DNA from: Mytilus edulis
Lineage: Eukaryota; Mollusca; Bivalvia; Mytilida; Mytilidae
Assembly: GCF_963676685.1 (NCBI RefSeq)
Contig: NC_092357.1
Span: forward strand, 63,808,797 to 63,872,796
DNA length: 64,000 nucleotides
Direction of reading: 5' to 3'
Shown here: piece after piece, positions 57,695-64,000 of the stretch
Position numbering within the stretch: position 1 is the stretch's first letter
Layout of the letters: every line of letters begins with the position of its first letter
Translations under genes and position numbers: made by a program
Notes under the pieces: model-generated
Database searches by the model: none
What the model was told of the DNA's origin: nothing
Seen by the model: only the letters and a program-made list of their open reading frames with translations

Positions 57695-60211
57695 CTATGG
57701 ATCTTCAGAACGCTGGCACTGTTGCACCAATATATTCTGCTCTACTTCATCGTTATATTTAATTGTTCGTTTCTCACTTCCGGATAGAATTTCGTATTCT
57801 GCTTCGAAAGCATACATTAATGGTTGGTTGGCCCAAAATTTATCTAATCTGTTTTTGAAAGTGTTTAAAGTTTTTGCTGAAATAACTTCTTCAGGGAGGC
57901 TGTTCCATATATCTACTACTCTGTTGGTGAAAAAGTACTTCCTGAGATCCAGACGACTTCGTTGTTTCATAAGTTTCTTCGAGTGGCCTCTTGTTGTGTT
58001 TGTTGTGTTGTGCATCTCTAGCAGACCACTTGTGACTCTAGTGTCATATAACCCGGTCAATAATTTGTACGTCTCTATCATGTCACCTCGCAAGCGGCGG
58101 AAACGAAGGGTTGGAAGCTTGAGTTTTCGTAAGCGGTCTTCGTATGGTAAGTCTCTCATTGTAGGCAGCATTTTGGTCGCTCTCTTTTGCACATTCTCAA
58201 TACTAGTAATGTCAGCCTTCCTGTAGGGTGACCATATACTGTTTGCGTACTCCAGATTCGGTCTTACTAGTGCCTTGAATAATAAGGTAAATGTACGATT
58301 GTCTAGGTGGACAAAGGAACGGCGAGTAAGGCCTACGATCTGGTTAGCTTTATTGACTTGGTTTTGGATATGTTTTGCAAATGTCAGATTTGTGTCAATA
58401 GTTACACCAATATCCTTTTCTGATTCCACATTTTCAAGGTTAGTGCGTCCGCCTTCATACTTTTTCATAGTGTAGTTTGGGTGTTCGTGTATTGTATTCC
58501 TTCCACTAATCGGTAGAACTTTACACTTGTCTGGGTGGAATTTCAGTAGCCAAGTTTTGCTCCAATCAAATAGGATGTCGAGGTCTTCCTGAATAAGGTT
58601 TTGATCGCTCTGATCGACTATTTCTCTAAATAGTTTGGTATCGTCTGCAAACATGAATACATCGGATATAACATTGTTTGGCAAGTCATTAATAAAAAGA
58701 ACGAACAAAATTGGTCCCAATACAGAGCCTTGTGGAATTCCACTGGTTACGTTCCTCCAACTTGATCTCGACCCATTGACCTGTACGCACTGTTGTCTAT
58801 TACTGAGGAAACTTTTTATCCAGTTTGTAGTTTGCTCACTTATACCATAGTGTTTAATCTTGTGTAGTAGTCTCATATGAGGCACCTTGTCAAACGCTTT
58901 CATGAAGTCCATATAGATAGAGTGTAATATACCTCCTTTGTCAAGTACCTTTGTCCACTTGTCTAGGACTTTTAGCAACTGAAGTGAAGTTGATCTACCA
59001 CCCATGAAGCCAAACTGTTGATTGCTAAATAAATTCTGTCTATCCATGTGTTCAATTATTCTCTTTCGGATAAGTTTCTCCATAATTTTACATAGAATGC
59101 TGGTGAGACTAACTGGACGGTAGTTTGAAGCTGATTTCTTATCTCCCTTCTTAAATAAAGCAGTTATTATAGCGATCTTCCAATCCTCAGGTACCTCCCC
59201 ATTTACAAATGAGCTGTTGAAAATCATACATAACGGTTTGTCAACAACAGAAGCTAATTCAAATAGTAGTTTTGGATGGACTCTATCTGGTCCTGGTGAT
59301 TTTGTTATATTCAGATTTAGTAACAATTTTCTCACTTCTTCTTTATTAAATAAATCATCACTTGACTGATGGCTATAATCTACCTTTTCCATTGCCGGCA
59401 TATTATTGTCATTTTCATTAGTGAACACACTACTAAAAAAATCAGCAAGAACTTCTGCTTTGTCTGAGTCACTACTTGCCACTGTTAATGTGTTGTTCTC
59501 TGTTTTATGAAGTTCTGATACACCAGATTTGGATTTCCTTTTCGCGTTAACATATTTCCAAAAGTTTTTACTATTAGTTTTTGCTGTTTCTGCAACTTCT
59601 CTTTCCGTGTCCTTTCTCTCTTTTCTTGTTAATTTTTTAACCTTGTTTCTTGCTTTGCAAAATTCCCTATGGCTCTCTTCACTCTTTTTTTCCATATATC
59701 TTTCCCAAAGTCTATGTTTACGTCTAACACTACTAAAAGAGGGACGAAAGATACCAAAGGGACAGTCAAACTCATAAATCCAAAACAAACTGAGAGTCTC
59801 TTTACTAAGTGTTGTATTACCTTTGGAATTTTTAGGTCGGCTCTTTGGTACATGTTTACTCACAGCCTGGTTGAACTTATCCATGAAAGCTTTGAGCATA
59901 TCATTTGTATTTTTATGTTCTAGTTCTTTTTCCCAATCTATATTTAGCTCTTGCCGCAAAGCAACGTAGTCTGCTTTATAGTAATTTAATCTTTCTATAG
60001 CACATTCTGTGTATTTAAAGTAACACATATAATCATATTTTAAAACGCAATGGTCACTAGCTCCTAAAGGGTCCAAGTGTTCGATATTTGCTATATTATT
60101 AAGGTCATTTACTATTATCAAATCTAGTATGGAAGGCTCTTGATTGATCCTAATTCTTGTTGGCTTAGCTACCAAAATTTTTATATATACATCCATATAA
60201 TAAATTGTCAT
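57695..60211 (-). CDS. LINE ORF2-like protein: endonuclease end, reverse transcriptase, C-terminus
   Basis: 838 codons without a stop. Order: the tail of an APE-type endonuclease with the SDH motif (about residue 50), a basic linker, RT from LNITKSPGPDRVHPKLL (about residue 311), NYRPVSLTSILCKIMEKLI, SIYMDFMKAFDKVPH, SGIPQGSVLGPILFVLFIND (about 485) and the catalytic FADD at about 521. The C-terminal RPNLEYANSIWSP segment follows. All expected RT motifs are intact, but without a whole endonuclease it is probably non-autonomous. The annotated start is only the first methionine. Residues about 139-160 (FWIYEFDCPFGIF) come from an inserted repeat. Confidence 0.85.
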   Translation of the reverse strand: MTIYYMDVYIKILVAKPTRIRINQEPSILDLIIVNDLNNIANIEHLDPLGASDHCVLKYDYMCYFKYTECAIERLNYYKADYVALRQELNIDWEKELEHKNTNDMLKAFMDKFNQAVSKHVPKSRPKNSKGNTTLSKETLSLFWIYEFDCPFGIFRPSFSSVRRKHRLWERYMEKKSEESHREFCKARNKVKKLTRKERKDTEREVAETAKTNSKNFWKYVNAKRKSKSGVSELHKTENNTLTVASSDSDKAEVLADFFSSVFTNENDNNMPAMEKVDYSHQSSDDLFNKEEVRKLLLNLNITKSPGPDRVHPKLLFELASVVDKPLCMIFNSSFVNGEVPEDWKIAIITALFKKGDKKSASNYRPVSLTSILCKIMEKLIRKRIIEHMDRQNLFSNQQFGFMGGRSTSLQLLKVLDKWTKVLDKGGILHSIYMDFMKAFDKVPHMRLLHKIKHYGISEQTTNWIKSFLSNRQQCVQVNGSRSSWRNVTSGIPQGSVLGPILFVLFINDLPNNVISDVFMFADDTKLFREIVDQSDQNLIQEDLDILFDWSKTWLLKFHPDKCKVLPISGRNTIHEHPNYTMKKYEGGRTNLENVESEKDIGVTIDTNLTFAKHIQNQVNKANQIVGLTRRSFVHLDNRTFTLLFKALVRPNLEYANSIWSPYRKADITSIENVQKRATKMLPTMRDLPYEDRLRKLKLPTLRFRRLRGDMIETYKLLTGLYDTRVTSGLLEMHNTTNTTRGHSKKLMKQRSRLDLRKYFFTNRVVDIWNSLPEEVISAKTLNTFKNRLDKFWANQPLMYAFEAEYEILSGSEKRTIKYNDEVEQNILVQQCQRSEDP
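59730..59795 (+). repeat. In-frame dispersed-repeat insertion inside the LINE ORF
   Basis: The plus strand reads GAGGGACGAAAGATACCAAA then GGGACAGTCAAACTCATAAA, matching 32605-32645. In the LINE frame it adds a hydrophobic segment foreign to the surrounding basic linker, without a stop or frameshift. Confidence 0.65.
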
Positions 60212-60520
60212 GTCCTAATAATGGAATCTTGATCCATACACTTTCTTCAAATTCAGAGTCAATATCTACCTCTGTTGCATTGATAGAATTTTTTATATAG
60301 ACTATAATTCCTCTCTTTGCCTTGCCAGGAAAAAAATTGATGTATAATTCTTTGTTTTAAAACCATATTCATGATAGTACATGTATGGTATGAAAACATG
60401 TCAAACATTCTTGGTTTAGTATAGTGACATAACAAATTGCATTACATTTAATCAATAAATAAAAAATATTTGCAGTTTATTCTATTGTTACATGTACATG
60501 TATCTTGTCAATTAAGGAAT

Positions 60521-60598
60521 AACAGTACTGTAGTTGAAGAGTTGCCGTGACCTTCAAATCAAAATTGATGGTGGCAACTCTTCAACTACAGTACTGTT
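60521..60598. repeat. Perfect 26-bp hairpin
   Basis: AACAGTACTGTAGTTGAAGA with GTTGCC (60521-60546) and its exact complement (60573-60598) flank a 26-nt loop. GTGACGTCATACAAA follows near 60744. It lies in the tubulin intron. Confidence 0.85.
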
Positions 60599-61199
60599 CA
60601 AATGCTGTTACTCCGATTCTAATGCATTACAAAAAGAAAAAAAATGATAAAACTTGAAAAAATGTTTTAATTTGCCAAATAAAACAAAATCTGTGAAACT
60701 TCATGAATGATTTATCATTTTGGCACAAAGACATCATAGCTATACGTGACGTCATACAAATAAAAGCTTACAAACTTGAGGTTCTTACGTTACCTGTACG
60801 CTTCAAATTCCGATAAAATTACATTAAAACGGTGAATTCAATGTAGTTGTTGTTTCATTTACTATTATATAGTAGTAATTGAACATTTGTTGATTCATCA
60901 ATTCAAAATGGCAGGTCCGTCCTTAGTTACGCCTGGTCAACTGTGGATTTGACGGCAACTTTTACATGTTTTAGCCAACGAAAAAAATTGTTACATCCAA
61001 ATTGCATTAGATTGGCAAATTTACCAGTATTATCACCTGTTAATTGACTTTAATACTGTCTGCAGTCATGTGATTATGAGTACAAGGTTAGTTAAATCCA
61101 CAGGTGAATGAAGCTGTACATTATCAAAAGTCAAGTAAGGTCAATATTACAACAGTAATAATACAATAGCATTCAGTAAATGCCACTAGGCTAAAAACA
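60599..61199. other. Intronic sequence, nothing recognised
   Basis: AT-rich; within the first intron of the tubulin gene. No further element could be assigned. Confidence 0.3.
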
Positions 61200-61752
61200 G
61201 AACAAAGGTGTAAAATGCAGTTTTTGGCTTATAACTCAAAAACCAAAGCATTTAGGGCAAATCTGGCTCAGGGAAATTGTTTATCAGGTGAAGATCTATC
61301 TGCCTTGAAATTTTCAGGTGGGTTGGACATTCTGTTGTCAGGTTGCTGCCCCTGAATTGGTAATTTTGAGGAAATTTTGCCGTTTTGGTTATTATTTTGA
61401 ATACTATTATAGATAGAGATAAACTGTAAACAGCAATAATGTACAGCAAAGTGATACCTTAAAATTAGTCAACATGACCAAAATGGTCAATTGACCCCCT
61501 AAGGAGTTATTGTCCTTTATAGTCAACTTTTAACAATTTTCATAAAATTGTAAATTTTTACTACCATTTTCCACTAAAACTACTGGGACAAGTTCATTCT
61601 AGATAGAGATAGCAGCAAGAATGTACAGTAAAGTAAGATGTACAAACACATTACCATCACCAAAACACAAAGTTGTCATGAATCCATCTGCGTCCTTTGT
61701 TTAAAATTCACATAGACCAAGGTGAGCGACACAGGCTCTTTAGAGCCTCTAG
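61200..61752 (+). mobile_element. Non-autonomous Helitron-like element (3' end clear)
   Basis: The right end has a perfect hairpin AGGCTC-TTTA-GAGCCT (61733-61748) followed immediately by CTAG (61749-61752) and T, fitting a Helitron 3' terminus (hairpin, CTRR, T). The body (CAGGTTGCTGCCCCTGAATT, ATAGATAGAGATAAACTG, GGTCAATTGACCCCCTAAGG) is a repeat I recall as frequent in bivalves. The 5' boundary is approximate. No coding sequence. Confidence 0.6.
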
Positions 61753-62019
61753 TTTTAACATAAGATTTCTCTATATTTTTCTACAAATGAAATTTATCTT
61801 TAATCTTATCCTTGATAGAAAAATGAAATAAAAAAATGGGGTCACCATTCATTTACAATGTACGCTCACAATCTGCCGTTGAAAGAAGCATACATTTTTG
61901 TTAATGTACATCCTTTTTTTCTGTTGAACTAATAGGAGAAATAGCACTACATGTACATTTTTTGTAATATCGAAATTAAAAAAGAACTTAATTACAGAAA
62001 TCACTTAAAGTTTACTATA

Positions 62020-62163
62020 CATTTATTTCCCGTGCCTGAGGGAGATATGAAGATTTGTTCACCCAAGAATATTCATATTTCACGAGGGCTCTGCCCGAGG
62101 GAAATATGATTTTTTTAGGGTGAACAAATCTTCATATCTCCCGAGGCCAAGGGAAATGAATGT
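62020..62163. repeat. Long imperfect hairpin
   Basis: GGGAGATATGAAGATTTGTTC (left) pairs with GAACAAATCTTCATATCTCCC (right). Outer arms contain ATTTATTTCCC/GGGAAATGAAT. TTTTATTCCACTGC just after the hairpin (62163-62176) is inverted as GCAGTGGAATAAAA near 62555-62568, so the whole element may extend to about 62570. Confidence 0.8.
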
Positions 62164-62903
62164 TTTATTCCACTGCCTAAGCTTTGTATACTATCTGAAC
62201 TTCAAATATTAGTTTGCATACCGGCATTTTTTCAGACTTATTCGCTTGTTTTTATTACTGAACACAACATACATATATATTGATAAACAGTATGGATAAA
62301 CATTAATTATTTAATTAGTCTTTTTGTTTTAACGTCTGAAATAAATTTGAACACGATAATGATATTTGCTATTGCTATTTAGAAAATAAGAAGTTCAAGA
62401 CGTTATGTACATAAACCGCGCATAACGTCGCACGATTTTGTCCCGACATGTCAGAGGGGAATATGATACTCAGAGGTGAATATGAAGTTTTGTTCGACGT
62501 CACGTGTCAAAGTTTCAACCAATCAAATGTTGATTTCGCTATCAAAATCAACATGCAGTGGAATAAAATTATTTAGTTTATGTATGGCTTATTTGAAAAC
62601 AACAATAAAAAATATAGGCACCGATGAGTTAAAAAAGATATTTCAATTTTAATGCCAAAAAATGGCATTATTGAACCAAAGGGAGATACTATAGAGCTTT
62701 TTCAATGATATCAACATTTTAAAAGTCACCTGGGGTCTACACAAATTGATTTTGCCACTTTTCCTTATAATTCTGAAGTGCACAAATGTGAGCCCTGATG
62801 CTTACATATATATGCATTGATATCAAAGGAATAAGGCTGTGATAACATATATTTTCTGTCTTTTTGTTTTACAATCACCTAAGTCTCTATTTCTTCCTTT
62901 CAG

Positions 62904-62999
62904 ACACACTTTCATACACCCTGATGGAAAACAAAGATCTGTACATGTAGATAGTGAGCCAAAAGTTGTACACAAGGCTTGTAAAGGTCTCAAAATAAG
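62904..62999 (+). CDS. Divergent tubulin, exon 2
   Basis: Acceptor TTCCTTTCAG precedes 62904 and donor AAG|GTAAGT follows 62999. The 96-nt exon enters after two codon bases and leaves after two. It reads HTFIHPDGKQRSVHVDSEP, then KVVHKACKGLKI. RSVHVDSEPKVV corresponds to the tubulin block AR-VFVDLEP-VI. Phase agrees with exon 1 (GG|A) and exon 3 (AG|A), strong evidence for one gene. The insertion HPDGK before the block is unlike alpha or beta tubulin. Confidence 0.8.
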
Positions 63000-63235
63000 G
63001 TAAGTATATTAAGTACAGAAAATTCACAAATGTATGTTGATCAATTAACATGCTAAAGACATACCTTTTGTACACTGATAAATAGGAGATTTGTTACCAT
63101 GGTTACATGTATCATCATGATTATTGCAAAAGAAGTAAAAAATGGTTTCAAGAATTTAAAAGTTTTTTTTTGTCTTACACTTGGATTTATGAATTTCATC
63201 ACAAAGTTTACAATAATAAAGAGAACAGTGGCAAA

Positions 63236-63320
63236 GATATAAGATGCTATAAGAATAAGATTGCAAATGAGACAACTATCAACTATGGACAAAAAAAACC
63301 AGCAACTATAGGCAGAACAT
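63236..63320 (+). repeat. Degraded dispersed repeat A in intron 2
   Basis: GATTGCAAATGAGACAACTA then CAACTATGGACAAAAA and CAACTATAGGC match parts of repeat A. Confidence 0.5.
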
Positions 63321-63351
63321 TGTGATTTGTTTTAGTATTTATTTTTTACAG

Positions 63352-63404
63352 AGATGGAAACATTGTATCTGGAAAGAGAGGAAGAGGAACAAACTGGGCA
63401 TTAG
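63352..63404 (+). CDS. Divergent tubulin, exon 3
   Basis: Acceptor TTTTTTACAG precedes 63352; donor TTAG|GTATAT follows 63404. The exon completes the split arginine codon and reads DGNIVSGKRGRGTNWAL, ending one base into the next codon (glycine expected). It corresponds to the NI--G--GAGNNWA-GY block of tubulins. The usual SGAGNNWA is KRGRGTNWA here, a marked divergence. Reading through the donor gives a stop 20 codons later, so splicing is required. No later exon was found before the window ends. Confidence 0.75.
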
Positions 63405-64000
63405 GTATATATCGCCATGACAGTGCAAGAGTTGTCTCCCACAATCCAATTCCTCTTTGAATAGCTGTACATGTATGTAAAATCTAAAAAATATTTGGTC
63501 ACATTTATTTGTTTGATATTCGAATAATATCTGACTAAAAACTGCTGCACTGAATTGCACCAAATTTAATTTGCAGAAATTCCTCTGCAGGACATGAAAG
63601 CCCACATGTACATCTGCTATCTAATTTTTGGTCTGATTCTTCTCCGGTTGATTCCACTACAAACATGAACTTTGGGATATTTACTTTTATTGCTATTTTA
63701 CAAAATTTTCCTTTCTCATCTGAGTCCAGTGATATGATGAATTATCACAAGAAACTAAGGAGGCACACAGCCATGCCAGCATGGCTAATGAAATTGACAT
63801 TGTCATAGATAAAATAGCAATAAACAGATTGGTCATCTCAATTTGATTGTCTTTTTCACTTTTGCTGTACTGGCTCAAGCAAGAAAATAAATCTTGTTGA
63901 GATGATCAATGATTATCTATAAATACATGTATTATTTGGGGATGATCAGCAACCCACTTTTTGACTCACCTAGGTTTCCTTGCATGATTTATAGGTTACC
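63405..64000. other. Start of tubulin intron 3
   Basis: No further tubulin exon (for example a GGGTGSG block) is seen. The minus-strand frames at 63339-63605 and 63693-63878 are not supported. Confidence 0.4.

Larger units (their letters stand above)
57621..60362 (-). mobile_element. CR1/jockey-like LINE in the tubulin intron
   Basis: The insertion lies antisense to the host gene. Its 3' end contains two adjacent copies of ATACCTATGG (57681-57700), as expected for CR1-type elements that end in short tandem repeats, and a GGATTATAC/GTATAATCC hairpin (57621-57648). On the 5' side an endonuclease piece (FPGKAKRGIIVYIKNSIN, EESVWIKIPLLGHDNLLYGC; about 60360-60220) is in another frame, with its continuation deleted before KPTRIRINQEPS. 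The copy is thus 5' truncated and internally deleted in the endonuclease, while the RT frame stays open. Confidence 0.8.

Noticed and set aside
57678..59923. Plus-strand frames of 66-182 codons
   Set aside because: They lie antisense to the LINE reading frame and have no independent domain.

Overview
The window looks like nuclear DNA of a bivalve mollusc, most probably a mussel (Mytilus or a close relative). It is AT-rich, its few host coding segments are short exons with GT/AG splice sites, and it is packed with dispersed repeats that I recognise from memory as typical of mussel genomes. No database was consulted. There are no bacterial operons and no CRISPR array.

Host genes are sparse. 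At the left end (about 1.4-2.5 kb, minus strand) are two tandemly duplicated, phase-1 immunoglobulin-domain exons. At the right end (57.3-63.4 kb, plus strand) are the first three exons of a divergent tubulin. Their phases match and they spell a GQCGNQIG motif, a VDSEPKVV segment and a GTNWALG segment. The best guess is zeta-tubulin. The 5.5-kb first intron of this gene carries an antisense CR1/jockey-like LINE with a nearly complete RT reading frame. A weak internal exon candidate lies at 25.0-25.1 kb on the minus strand.

Most of the rest is repeats. From left to right: a dispersed element with a hammerhead ribozyme (0.56-0.97 kb); a decayed Penelope-like EN segment (6.1-6.9 kb); a 9.9-kb tandem array of 441-bp units, each with a tRNA-like pol III A/B box module, with higher-order structure and inverted copies at both ends (7.95-17.85 kb); a Penelope-like RT fragment followed by a ~570-bp direct duplication, each copy with a second, covarying hammerhead motif (17.95-19.18 kb); a MITE nested in another of its own family (19.23-19.55 kb); a 3.6-kb non-autonomous DNA transposon with long inverted termini (19.71-23.33 kb); several long-hairpin elements; LINE fragments, several ending in GAA tracts, one expanded to about 180 bp (35.2-35.4 kb); a locally triplicated ~1.2-kb segment with datable insertions (35.6-38.8 kb); and two arrays of a 28-bp minisatellite (38.8-41.5 and 51.0-54.2 kb). 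The two arrays appear to be halves of one array split by a 9.5-kb block. That block holds a triplicated LINE-containing segment.

The most interesting items are the hammerhead motifs, which show compensatory base changes between two subfamilies and sit in direct-repeat dimers; the higher-order tRNA-like array; the minisatellite whose single-copy ancestor motif is still visible in neighbouring paralogous segments; and a perfect-terminus palindromic MITE with a 9-bp target duplication and an empty site in a nearby paralogue.
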